Shown here: in pieces, positions 1-9,300 of the stretch | How the letters are laid out: each line of letters starts with the position of its first letter | Numbering within the stretch: position 1 is the first letter of the stretch | Source of the DNA: Candidatus Omnitrophota bacterium | Lineage (GTDB): Bacteria > Omnitrophota > Gorgyraeia > Duberdicusellales > 4484-171 | Assembly (NCBI GenBank): GCA_003644405.1 | Contig: QNCE01000002.1 | Location: 1-50,029, forward strand | Reading direction: 5' to 3' | DNA: 50,029 nucleotides | Notes under the pieces: model-generated | Databases searched by the model: none | What the model was told of the DNA's origin: nothing | The model's input: the letters and a program-made list of their open reading frames with translations, nothing else | Program-made: the position numbers and the translations under genes

Positions 1-26
1 AGTGATAAATTTAAACTAAAGGTAAT

Positions 27-81
27 GTCGGAACAAATATATGCTTTTTGGACTCCGCTTCCAGCGGAGATTTGTTTCGAC
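27..81. repeat. Inverted repeat with inner hairpin upstream of secE
   Basis: Positions 27-38 pair with 70-81 over 12 bases (one G-T pair), and a perfect 7-bp hairpin with a TCC loop sits inside (53-59 with 63-69). The first 145 bases hold no credible gene. The inner hairpin superficially resembles a tRNA anticodon arm, but no acceptor, D or T arms can be folded around it. It could be a transcript-end structure of an upstream gene or an intergenic palindromic element like those at 11371 and 37106. The structure is seen; any function is unknown. Confidence 0.45.
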
Positions 82-145
82 TCGCCCCAGGCCTGAGTTT
101 AGATAAGATTGGTTAAGAGATGTTTCAAGGAAATAATGAAAAAAG

Positions 146-340
146 ATGTTTAAACGAATAAAAAAATTTCCTCGCTTTTTAAAAGAAGTAAGGGAAGAGT
201 TAAAAAAAGTTAATTGGTCATCACGAGAAGAACTAATAACTGCTACTGTAGTAGTAATCATTGCCTCAGTTATTCTTACTTTATATATCGCAGGTATTGA
301 TGCTATTCTTACTAAAATAATTCAAGGTTTTTTCAAGTAA
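146..340 (+). CDS. secE: Preprotein translocase subunit SecE
   Basis: Small subunit of the SecYEG protein-conducting channel in the inner membrane. The 64-residue product has the single-spanning bacterial SecE layout: an amphipathic cytoplasmic segment (about 11-31) with the family pattern ending in KKVNW, then one hydrophobic helix at about 32-50. The length is that of the short one-helix form, not the three-helix E. coli form. The gene lies 3 bases before nusG, the near-universal secE-nusG arrangement. The start is an ATG after an A/G-rich stretch and no better start exists. Confidence 0.95.
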   Translation: MFKRIKKFPRFLKEVREELKKVNWSSREELITATVVVIIASVILTLYIAGIDAILTKIIQGFFK

Positions 341-343
341 AAA

Positions 344-871
344 ATGAAGAAGTGGTATATTGTACACACCCTCAGTGGAGCAGAAGAAAAGGCAAAAGCA
401 AATTTAGAAGCAAGGATAAAGGCATTTAATATGGGGGAGTTAATAGATAGAATAATTATTCCTAAAGAACAGATAACGGAGGTAAGGCTAGGGAAAAGGA
501 GGTTATTAGAGAGAAAATTTTTGCCAGGATATATCCTTATCCATATGGAAATGAATGAAGATAGTTGGTTGTTTGTGAAAAAAACTCCTGGGATAGCCAG
601 TTTTATCGGTCCAAGTAGAAAACCTCTTCCTATACCTGAAGAAGAAGTGGATAAAATACTTAAGAAAGCAGAAGAAAGTAAAAGTAAACCTGCCCCAAAA
701 GTTACCTTTGAAAAAGGAGAAACAGTAAGAGTAGTTGAAGGTCCTTTTGTTAATTTTACTGGAGTAGTAGAGGAAGTAAATACGGAAAAAGGTAAATTAA
801 AAGTCAGTGTCTCTATTTTCGGAAGAACTACACCTGTGGAGTTAGAGTTCTGGCAAGTGGAAAAAAGTTAA
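344..871 (+). CDS. nusG: Transcription termination/antitermination factor NusG
   Basis: NusG binds the RNA polymerase clamp and modulates pausing, Rho termination and coupling to the ribosome. The 175-residue protein shows the NGN domain at about 3-105, beginning KWYIVHTLSGAEEKA and including the LPGYILI strand near residue 60. A KOW domain follows at about 123-157 (EKGETVRVVEGPF), with the FGRTTPVELEF ending. There is no extra domain II insert. It is sandwiched between secE and rplK with 2-3 base spacers, so it is surely co-transcribed with the L11 operon. Confidence 0.97.
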   Translation: MKKWYIVHTLSGAEEKAKANLEARIKAFNMGELIDRIIIPKEQITEVRLGKRRLLERKFLPGYILIHMEMNEDSWLFVKKTPGIASFIGPSRKPLPIPEEEVDKILKKAEESKSKPAPKVTFEKGETVRVVEGPFVNFTGVVEEVNTEKGKLKVSVSIFGRTTPVELEFWQVEKS

Positions 872-874
872 GTT

Positions 875-1312
875 ATGGCTAAGAAAAAGAAAAAACCAGT
901 AACTCAAATCAAACTTCAGATTCCTGCAGGAAGTGCTAATCCTGCTCCTCCAGTAGGCCCTGCTTTGGGTCAACACGGAGTGAATATTATGCAATTCTGT
1001 AAGGCATTTAACGATGCTACAAAAGGGAAAGAAGGATTAATTCTCCCTGTGGTAATAAATGTTTACGAAGATAAAAGTTTTGATTTCATTATTAAAAGTC
1101 CTCCTGCTTCAGTGTTATTGAAAAGAGCAGCTAATTTAGCTAAGGCAAGTGGGCAAGCAGGGAAAGAGATAATTGGTGAAGTTACTAAAAATCAAATAGT
1201 AGAGATCGCTAAACAAAAAATGGCAGATTTAAATACTACCGATTTAGAAAAAGCAATAAAGATTATTGAAGGTACAGCAAGAAGCTGTGGAATAAAAATA
1301 AAAGAAGAATGA
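875..1312 (+). CDS. rplK: 50S ribosomal protein L11
   Basis: L11 forms the GTPase-associated centre with 23S rRNA and L10/L12. The 145-residue protein has the N-terminal domain with the proline-rich PPVGPALGQHGVNIMQFCK segment (26-44) and a C-terminal rRNA-binding domain ending in GTARSCGIKI. A lysine run at residues 3-7 precedes the conserved core. It follows nusG after 3 bases, and its stop overlaps the rplA start as ATGA, indicating translational coupling. Confidence 0.97.
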   Translation: MAKKKKKPVTQIKLQIPAGSANPAPPVGPALGQHGVNIMQFCKAFNDATKGKEGLILPVVINVYEDKSFDFIIKSPPASVLLKRAANLAKASGQAGKEIIGEVTKNQIVEIAKQKMADLNTTDLEKAIKIIEGTARSCGIKIKEE

Positions 1313-1992
1313 AGAGAGGGAAAAGGTATTTACAGGCAACTCAGACTTTGGATAAAAGCAAAACCCATTCTATAGAAGAGGCAATAGAAATTTTGAAAAA
1401 GATGCCTCCTGTAAAGTTTGATCAGACGGTAGAAGTGACTTGTCGATTGAATGTAGACCCTAAAAAATCAGATCAAATGGTAAGAGGTTCCGTAGTGCTT
1501 CCTCATGGCACAGGTAAAAAAAAGAAGGTTTTGGTTTTCTGTGAACCTGAGAAAGAGAAAGAAGCTCAAGAAGCAGGAGCAGACTACGTAGGAGGACAAG
1601 AGTTGGCAGATAAAATTCTTAAAGAAAATTGGTTAGATTTTGATTACTGTATCTCTACTCCTCAAATGATGAGGATAGTAAGCAAATTAGGAAGAATACT
1701 TGGTCCTCGTGGGCTTATGCCTTCTCCTAAAGTAGGAACGGTAACGGAAAACATAGCTTTTAGTGTGAAGGAAGCCAAAAAAGGTAAGGTAGATTTTCGT
1801 GTAGATAAAACAGGTTGCGTTCACGCAGGGGTAGGTAAAATTTCTTTTTCTACAGAGAAGCTAAAAGAAAATATTGAGGCGTTTTTAAATGCTCTAAAGA
1901 ATGCTAAACCACAAAATATAAAAGGGGAATTTATAAAATCAGCGCATCTGTCTTTATCTATGAGTCCTAGTATAAAAATTGATGCCAAATGA
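1309..1992 (+). CDS. rplA: 50S ribosomal protein L1
   Basis: L1 builds the mobile L1 stalk near the ribosomal E site and in many bacteria represses its own operon. The 227-residue length is typical. Recognisable segments are the N-terminal YSIEEAIE-type helix (here HSIEEAIEILKK) and the GRILGPRGLMPSPKVGTVT signature in the middle. Both ends overlap neighbours by ATGA (rplK before, rplJ after). No L1-binding leader can be picked out upstream, because rplK begins immediately after nusG. Confidence 0.97.
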   Translation: MKRGKRYLQATQTLDKSKTHSIEEAIEILKKMPPVKFDQTVEVTCRLNVDPKKSDQMVRGSVVLPHGTGKKKKVLVFCEPEKEKEAQEAGADYVGGQELADKILKENWLDFDYCISTPQMMRIVSKLGRILGPRGLMPSPKVGTVTENIAFSVKEAKKGKVDFRVDKTGCVHAGVGKISFSTEKLKENIEAFLNALKNAKPQNIKGEFIKSAHLSLSMSPSIKIDAK

Positions 1993-2528
1993 TAGCTAAA
2001 AAAGTAGGCTTACTTTTTCGGGAAAGAATTGTTGAGGAAATTAAAACAAAAATCTCCCAATCACAAGGCTATCTGTTTATTGGTTTTAATAAACTTAAGG
2101 CATTTGCTTTTAATCAATTAAGAAATGAGTTGAGAAAGACAAACGCCATTATTTTTGTTTCCAAAAATTCCCTTATTAAGAGGGCTTTGCAAGAAATAAA
2201 CGTAGATGATTTTAACGGTTTTTTAAAAGATTCTACAGGACTGGTATTTATATTTGATGAGGATATAGTTAAAGTTTGTAAGATTTTAGTTAATTTTAGC
2301 AAGGAAAATGAAAACTCTATGATTTTAAAGGGAGGTTATTTAAAGGAGAAAAGGATAGAAGAATCCCAAATTCTAGAATTAGCAAAATTACCTCCACGAG
2401 ATATCCTTTTAGGAATGGCAGTAATGAGCTTGGCTTCTCCTTTAACTGGGTTTCTCAATAGTTTAAATCAGGTTATTCTAAAATTTGTATGGGTAGTGGA
2501 AGAATTAAAGAAAAAGAAAAGTAGCTAA
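1989..2528 (+). CDS. rplJ: 50S ribosomal protein L10
   Basis: L10 anchors the L7/L12 dimers to the ribosomal stalk base. The 179-residue product matches the family size. It shows the N-terminal globular rRNA-binding part, including the YLFIGFNKLKAFAFNQLRNELR region, and a hydrophobic C-terminal helix (about 140-175) that would hold L12 dimers. The start overlaps the rplA stop (ATGA), so there is no room for the L10 leader often found upstream of rplJ. The spacer to rplL holds a strong Shine-Dalgarno (GGGAGG), consistent with high L12 output. Confidence 0.95.
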   Translation: MIAKKVGLLFRERIVEEIKTKISQSQGYLFIGFNKLKAFAFNQLRNELRKTNAIIFVSKNSLIKRALQEINVDDFNGFLKDSTGLVFIFDEDIVKVCKILVNFSKENENSMILKGGYLKEKRIEESQILELAKLPPRDILLGMAVMSLASPLTGFLNSLNQVILKFVWVVEELKKKKSS

Positions 2529-2541
2529 AAGGGAGGTAAGT

Positions 2542-2916
2542 ATGTCAAAGGTTGACGAGGTATTAAAAATATTGGAAGAGATGACGGTAATGGAACTTTC
2601 TGAGCTGGTAAAGAAGTGTGAAGAAAAGTTTGGGGTAAAAGCTGCTGCTCCCGTAGTTGCCGCAGGAGTAGGTGCTGCACCAGCTCAAGAAGAAAAAGAG
2701 GAAAAGACATCCTTCACAGTAGTACTTACCAATGCTGGATCCAACAAAATTGCAGTAATTAAGGAAATAAGAGCAATCACTGATTTAGGATTAAAAGAAG
2801 CCAAGGAATTAGTGGATTCCGTTCCTAAACCTGTAAAAGAAAATGTCTCTAAGGAAGAGGCAGAAGAAATTAAAAAGAAATTAGAAGCAGCAGGAGCTGG
2901 TGTAGAGTTAAAGTAA
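2542..2916 (+). CDS. rplL: 50S ribosomal protein L7/L12
   Basis: This stalk protein recruits translational GTPases. The 124 residues split into an N-terminal dimerisation helix pair (about 1-35), an Ala/Val/Gly-rich hinge (about 36-52) and the conserved C-terminal domain (about 55-124), which contains the GLKEAKELVDSVPKPVKE helix that contacts EF-G and EF-Tu. The GGGAGG Shine-Dalgarno 6 bases before the ATG is one of the strongest in the cluster. A 34-base spacer separates it from rpoB, with no visible terminator hairpin. Confidence 0.98.
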   Translation: MSKVDEVLKILEEMTVMELSELVKKCEEKFGVKAAAPVVAAGVGAAPAQEEKEEKTSFTVVLTNAGSNKIAVIKEIRAITDLGLKEAKELVDSVPKPVKENVSKEEAEEIKKKLEAAGAGVELK

Positions 2917-2950
2917 TAGGAGTTTAGAACGCTTGTAGAGGAGCGAAAAA

Positions 2951-5900
2951 ATGAAGTGGGTAAAACGAGAGTATTTTTCCAAGAGTAAAAAAGATACTTA
3001 CATGCCTCACTTTTTAGAACATCAAATTAATTCTTTTAAAGAATTTCTCCAGATGGATGTAGTCCCTGAAAGAAGAAGAAATGTTGGTCTTCAGGAAACC
3101 TTCAACGAAATTTTTCCTATGGAATCTCCTGATAAACAGTACCGACTAGAGTTTGTATCTTACTCTTTAAGTAGACCTCGATATACCCCTGAAGAGTGTA
3201 AGCGTCGTTCGCAAACTTACTGTGCACCTTTAAGGATAAGATTGCGTTTACTTGGTCCTTCTAATACAATTAAAGAACAGGAAATCTACTTAGGTGATAT
3301 TCCTTTGATGACTGAAGTGGGATCTTTTATTATCAATGGGGATGAAAGGACAATAGTATGTCAACTTCAGCGTTCTCCAGGAGTATTTTTTGAAGAGGAA
3401 GCTCATCCTATAGGAAAAAGGATATATTACGCACGGATAATTCCTTATCGAGGGTATTGGTTAGAATTTAGGTGCGATATTCACGATACTATTGCCGCAA
3501 TTATTGATCGCAGAAAAGTATTTCCTGCTACACAGATCTTAAGGCTTTTAGGACTTTCCGCTAACGAAGATATTTATAAGGCTTTTTCTGATAAACCCTA
3601 TCCAGAAATTGTAAATACTGTAAAAAAAGATCCCACCAAAAATCAAGAGGAAGCATTTCTAGATTTCTATAAGCGAATGAGACCTACCGAACCTGTTACT
3701 TTAGAAGCGGCTAAAGAAGTATTCCGAAGGATGTTCTTAGATCCTCGAAGGTACGATTTAGCTAGAGTGGGACGATACCTTCTTAACAAGAAACTCAACA
3801 TGAATGTATCTCTGAATAAACGAAATTTAGATTTAGAGACTGTAGTAGAAATACTTAAGAATCTTTTGAAAGTTAAAAATGGAGAAAAAGAGGTTGATGA
3901 TATTGACCATTTAAGTAATCGAAGGGTGAAATTAATTGGAGAGCTTCTTCAACATCAGGTAAGAGTTGGTCTTTTTAGAGTAGAACGTACTTTTTTGGAA
4001 AGATGCTCTTTAGTTTCCTCTGCTGATTTTTCCATCCAACATCTTATAAACTCCCGTGCCTTCTCTATGCAAATTCATGACTTTTTTGCTCGAAGCCCCC
4101 TCTCTCAATTTATGGATCAAACTAACCCTCTAGCAGAGATTACTCATAAACGGAGACTCTCATCTATGGGGCCAGGTGGATTATCTCGAGAAAGAGCAGG
4201 TTTTGAGGTAAGAGACGTTCATCCTTCTCATTATGGAAGAATTTGTCCTATTGAAACCCCTGAAGGTCCTAACATTGGTTTACTTACTTCTTTAACTACC
4301 TATGCAAGGATTAACCCCTTAGGGTTTTTAATTGCTCCTTATCGGAAGGTAGAAAATAAAAGAGTATTAGACAAAATAGAATATCTTACTCCTGATGAAG
4401 AAGAAAATAGAATGATTGCTCAGGTAACGCCCAATATTGGAGAAGATGGAAAGATAAAAGATAAAGAGATATATTGTCGTTACAAAGGAAAATTCCCTAA
4501 AGTGAAACCAGAAGCAGTAGAGTGCATGGATGTTTCACCTAAACAGATAGTTTCTGTTTCTGCCTCTTTGATTCCCTTTTTAGAACATGACGACGCCAAC
4601 CGTGCTCTTATGGGATCTAACATGCAGAGACAAGCAGTGCCTTTACTTTTTACCGAAGAACCTATTGTAGCTACAGGAATGGAAGAAAAAGTAGCTAGAG
4701 AATCAGGAGCAGTAGTGGTAGCAAAAGAGTCAGGGTACATAGAGGAAGTAGATGCCGAGCATATCAAAATTGGTAAATTTATTTATCATCTAAAAAAGTT
4801 TAAACGTTCCAATGCTGATACTTGTATAAGACAAAGACCTTTAGTTAAAAAGGGTGACTACGTAAGAAAGGGTGACATCATTGCTGATGGAATGGCGACA
4901 AAGAATGGAGAGTTAGCTTTAGGAAGAAACCTTTTAGTAGCTTTTCTTCCTTGGAGAGGGTATAATTTTGAGGATGCTATAGTAATAAGTGAACGGTTAG
5001 TAAAAGAAGATATCTTAACTAGCCTCCACATAGAAAGGTTTGAGATAGAAGCTCGAGAGACTAGATTAGGAAACGAAGAGTTAACCAGGGATATCCCTAA
5101 CGTAAGTGAAGAAGCCTTAAAAAATCTTGATGAAAATGGAATTATAAGAATTGGCGCAGAAGTGATGCCTGATGATATCTTGGTAGGAAGAGTAACTCCT
5201 AAAACAGAAAAAGAACTTTTACCTGAAGAGAGGCTACTTAGAGCGATATTTGGAGAAAAGGCAGCTGATGTAAAAGATACATCTTTAAGAGTGCCTCCAG
5301 GAGTATATGGAGTAGTTATTAATGTAGAGGTATTTCAAAGAAAAGAAAGAGGTAGAAAATCCAAAAAAGAAAAGACCGAAGAATTGAAAAAACTAAAAGA
5401 GATTGAAAAATACTATCAAGAGGAGAAGGAAATTATAGAGAAAGAAAAAATGAGAAGAATCGCTGCGCTTTTAGGTAAGAGCGAAGATAAGATACGTAAG
5501 AAAGATTTAGAGGATAATGAGGATGCAAGAGCTATACTCAACATTTATGAGAAGCGTTTAGAAGAACTAGAGATAGAGAAAGAACTAGAGATAACAAAGA
5601 TTAAAAAGGGTGACGAACTTCCTGCAGGAGTATTGAAGAGAGTTGTAGTCTACGTAGCTATGAAAAGGAAGATTTCTGTGGGAGATAAACTCTCAGGAAG
5701 ACATGGAAATAAAGGAGTAATTGCCAAAATCCTTCCTGAAGAAGATATGCCTTTCTTAGAAGATGGAACTCCTGTAGATGTAATACTTAATCCTTTGGGA
5801 GTACCTTCCCGAATGAATGTTGGGCAGTTGCTGGAAGCTCACCTTGGTTGGGCAGCTCATAAGTTAGGGATAAAGGTAGCTACTCCTGTATTTGAAGGAG

Positions 5901-6370
5901 TAAAAGAGGAAGAGATAAAAAATTTGCTTAAAAAAGCTAACTTACCCGAGGACGGAAAGACTATTTGCTATGATGGTTATACAGGAAAACCTTTTGCTCA
6001 AAGGGTTACTGTAGGTTATATGTACATAATGAAGCTTATTCATATGGTAGATGATAAAATCCATGCTCGTGCAATTGGACCTTACTCTTTAATTACTCAA
6101 CAGCCCTTGGGAGGAAAAGCACAGTTCGGAGGGCAACGTTTTGGAGAAATGGAGGTATGGGCTCTAGAAGCTTACGGGGCTGCGTTTACCCTTCAAGAGA
6201 TTCTTACTGTTAAAAGTGATGATGTTGAAGGAAGAACACGAATTTATGAAGCTATTGTAAGAGGAGAACAAAAATTTAAACCTTCGGTTCCTGAATCTTT
6301 CAATGTTCTAATGAGGGAATTGCAAGGTTTATGTTTAGATATAAGAGCAGAAAAGGAGTCTAAGCTATGA
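2951..6370 (+). CDS. rpoB: DNA-directed RNA polymerase subunit beta
   Basis: Beta subunit of core RNA polymerase, 1139 residues. The rifampicin-pocket region (about 385-425) reads FMDQTNPLAEITHKRRLSSM and keeps the Asp, His and Ser equivalent to E. coli 516, 526 and 531, so nothing suggests target-site rifampicin resistance. The C-terminal GDKLSGRHGNKG and FGGQRFGEMEVWALEAYGA motifs are intact. Residues about 797-882 form a Lys/Glu-rich, probably coiled-coil insert in the place where many Gracilicutes, including E. coli, carry one; Firmicutes and Actinobacteria lack it. The stop overlaps the rpoC start (ATGA). Confidence 0.98.
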   Translation: MKWVKREYFSKSKKDTYMPHFLEHQINSFKEFLQMDVVPERRRNVGLQETFNEIFPMESPDKQYRLEFVSYSLSRPRYTPEECKRRSQTYCAPLRIRLRLLGPSNTIKEQEIYLGDIPLMTEVGSFIINGDERTIVCQLQRSPGVFFEEEAHPIGKRIYYARIIPYRGYWLEFRCDIHDTIAAIIDRRKVFPATQILRLLGLSANEDIYKAFSDKPYPEIVNTVKKDPTKNQEEAFLDFYKRMRPTEPVTLEAAKEVFRRMFLDPRRYDLARVGRYLLNKKLNMNVSLNKRNLDLETVVEILKNLLKVKNGEKEVDDIDHLSNRRVKLIGELLQHQVRVGLFRVERTFLERCSLVSSADFSIQHLINSRAFSMQIHDFFARSPLSQFMDQTNPLAEITHKRRLSSMGPGGLSRERAGFEVRDVHPSHYGRICPIETPEGPNIGLLTSLTTYARINPLGFLIAPYRKVENKRVLDKIEYLTPDEEENRMIAQVTPNIGEDGKIKDKEIYCRYKGKFPKVKPEAVECMDVSPKQIVSVSASLIPFLEHDDANRALMGSNMQRQAVPLLFTEEPIVATGMEEKVARESGAVVVAKESGYIEEVDAEHIKIGKFIYHLKKFKRSNADTCIRQRPLVKKGDYVRKGDIIADGMATKNGELALGRNLLVAFLPWRGYNFEDAIVISERLVKEDILTSLHIERFEIEARETRLGNEELTRDIPNVSEEALKNLDENGIIRIGAEVMPDDILVGRVTPKTEKELLPEERLLRAIFGEKAADVKDTSLRVPPGVYGVVINVEVFQRKERGRKSKKEKTEELKKLKEIEKYYQEEKEIIEKEKMRRIAALLGKSEDKIRKKDLEDNEDARAILNIYEKRLEELEIEKELEITKIKKGDELPAGVLKRVVVYVAMKRKISVGDKLSGRHGNKGVIAKILPEEDMPFLEDGTPVDVILNPLGVPSRMNVGQLLEAHLGWAAHKLGIKVATPVFEGVKEEEIKNLLKKANLPEDGKTICYDGYTGKPFAQRVTVGYMYIMKLIHMVDDKIHARAIGPYSLITQQPLGGKAQFGGQRFGEMEVWALEAYGAAFTLQEILTVKSDDVEGRTRIYEAIVRGEQKFKPSVPESFNVLMRELQGLCLDIRAEKESKL

Positions 6371-9300
6371 TTGAAGAAAGTGCTTTTTTTGATCGTATAA
6401 GTATAAAGTTAGCTTCCCCGCAGATTATTAGAAGTTGGTCTAGTGGGGAAGTAAAAAAAGCAGAAACTTTAAATTATCGAACGCTTAAACCAGAAAAAGA
6501 CGGACTCTTTTGTGAAAAAATTTTTGGTCCGGTAAAAGACTGGGAATGTCACTGTGGAAAGCTTAAGGGCATAAAATTCAAAGGGTTAAGGTGTGACCGT
6601 TGTGGAGTAGAAGTTCTGCATTCTTCGGTAAGAAGACAACGAATGGGACATATAGAGCTGGCTAGCCCCTGCGTACATATATGGTTTTTCAAAGTAATTC
6701 CTTCAAGGATAGGAGCTCTCCTGGATTTGAGCGTTAAAGAATTAGAAAAGGTAATTTACTATGAGGAGCATATAGTAATTGATCCTCAGGATACCCCTCT
6801 AAAAAAGAAACAATTGCTTAACGAAGATGAATACCAGAGGGCACTAAAAGAGTACAAAGGAAATTTTAAAGCGGATATAGGAGCACAAGCAATTAGAGAA
6901 CTTCTCAAAGAAATAAATTTAGATAAATTGAGTAGAGAAATTAGAAAGGAAGTGCAAAATAATCGAACAAACAAAAGACTCTTAAGAAGACTAAAAATTA
7001 TAGAAGATTTTAAACGCTCGGGTAATCGTCCAGAATGGATGACTTTAGAGGTTCTCCCGGTGATTCCTCCTGATTTACGACCTCTTGTTCCTTTAGAAGG
7101 AGGAAGATTTGCTTCTTCTGATTTAAACGATTTATATCGAAGAGTAATTAACAGAAACAATCGTTTAAAGAAACTTATCTCATTAGGAGCTCCTGAAATT
7201 ATAATTAGGAATGAGAAAAGAATGCTTCAGGAAGCAGTAGATGTTCTTATAGAGAATGGTCGTCACGGCCGTCCAGTAATGGGTCATCAGAATAGACCCT
7301 TAAAGAGTCTTTCTGATATGCTCAAAGGTAAGCAAGGCCGTTTTCGTCAAAATCTTTTAGGAAAAAGAGTAGATTATTCAGGAAGAAGTGTAATTGTTGT
7401 TGGTCCGGAGTTAAAACTTCATGAGTGCGGAATACCTAAACAGATGGCTTTAGAACTTTTTGAACCTTATATTATAAGAAAATTAAGAGAGAAAGGGTTC
7501 GTCCATACTATAAAAGGTGCACGTCGAATGGTAGAACGGGCAAGAGTGGAAGTTTGGGATATTTTAGAAGAAGTAATAAGAGGTCATCCTGTGCTTTTAA
7601 ATCGTGCACCAACTTTGCATCGTCTCAGTATTCAAGCTTTCTTTCCTAAGCTAATTGAAGGCAAAGCAATCAAACTTCATCCCTTAGTTTGTGCACCATT
7701 CAATGCTGATTTCGATGGGGATCAAATGGCAGTTCATGTACCTTTGTCATTAGAGGCACAGTCAGAGGCAAGAATTATTATGCTTTCTGTAAATAATATA
7801 TTCTCTCCTGCCGATGGTCGTCCTATCATTACTCCCAGCCAAGATATGATTTTAGGATGCCGCTATCTCACTTTAGAAAAGAGTGGTGAGAAGGGAGAAG
7901 GATTGGTATTCTCTTCATTTGATGAAGCAATCACTGCCTATCAAGATGAAGAAGTTGCTCTTCATGCTAAAGTTAAAGTTCGAATTCAGGAAAATGAAGA
8001 AAATAAAATTATTGACACTACTGTAGGAAGGATAATTTTTAATCAAATCTTGCCTAAAGGCTTTGGGTTTGTTAATGAAGTTTTAGATAAAAAGAAAGTA
8101 GCTAATATAGTAAGTGAGTGCTATAAAAGATTCGGTCATCATGCTACTATAGTTTTACTAGATGCTTTAAAAGACATTGGCTTTGAATATGCTACCTTAG
8201 GGGGGATTAGTATAGGAATGGACGATTTACAAATTCCTCCTCAAAAACAGGATTGTGTTCAGGAAGCAAATGAAGAATTAGCTAAGGTAGAGGAACAGTA
8301 TAGAAAAGGAATAATCACCGAACGTGAGCGTCATAACAAAATTATAGATATATGGACAAAAACTACAGACAAAGTTTCTGATTTAGTTTTCAAAAATTTG
8401 GATGATTTTAATCCTATTTATATGATGGCAGACTCAGGAGCTAGAGGTTCTAAATTGCAAATTAGACAGTTAGCAGGAATGCGGGGGCTGATGGCAAAGC
8501 CATCAGGAGAGATTATTGAAAACCCAATTATTTCTAATTTCCGAGAAGGATTAACAGTTTTAGAATATTTTATTTCTACTCATGGAGCAAGAAAAGGATT
8601 AGCAGATACTGCTTTAAAGACTGCCGATGCGGGTTATCTTACTCGACGATTAGTAGATGTTGCTCAAGAAGTAATTGTAGTAGAAGAGGATTGCAAAACA
8701 GTAAATGGGATAACTGTTTCTGAAATTGTAGAAGGAGACGAAGTAGTAGTTCCTCTTAAAGAAAGAATTATAGGAAGGGTGGCATTGGATAATATTGTGG
8801 ATATAGTTACCGATGAAATTATTGTAAAAGCAGGAGAGGAAATAACCGAAGAGAAAGCAGAAAAGATAGAAAGATTAGGGTTAGAAAAAATAAGGATTAG
8901 AAGTGTTCTTACCTGTGAATCAGAAAGAGGTGTATGTGCAAAGTGTTACGGAAGAAATTTAGCTACAGGTAAAATGGTAGAAATAGGAGAAGCGGTAGGA
9001 GTAATTGCTGCTCAATCCATAGGAGAACCAGGAACTCAGCTTACCATGAGAACATTTCATATAGGAGGTACAGCATCCCGAGTTGCCGAACGTTCGTTCA
9101 TTAGAAGTAAGGAGGAAGGTTACGTTAAGTACCATAACTTGAAAGTAGCTCCCAAAGGAAAAATGTTTGTAGTTTTAAATAGAAATGGTATGGTGAGTAT
9201 AAACAACGAGAAAGGAATTGAGCTTCAAAGAAATCCTATCCCTCAGGGAGCATTTATCTATGTAAAAGAAGGAGATTGGATAGAGAAAAACAAAATTTTT

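Noticed and set aside
40..105. tRNA-like element (anticodon-arm-like hairpin with a TTCGACT stretch after it)
   Set aside because: The hairpin stem is 7 bp with a 3-base loop when fully paired, and no acceptor stem, D arm or T stem can be built around it.
16..261. Minus-strand frame of 81 codons overlapping secE
   Set aside because: It is antisense to secE and crosses the inverted repeat, with no family resemblance and no ribosome site.
2951..6370. Rifampicin-resistance changes in RpoB
   Set aside because: The Asp, His and Ser residues at the main resistance positions are wild-type.
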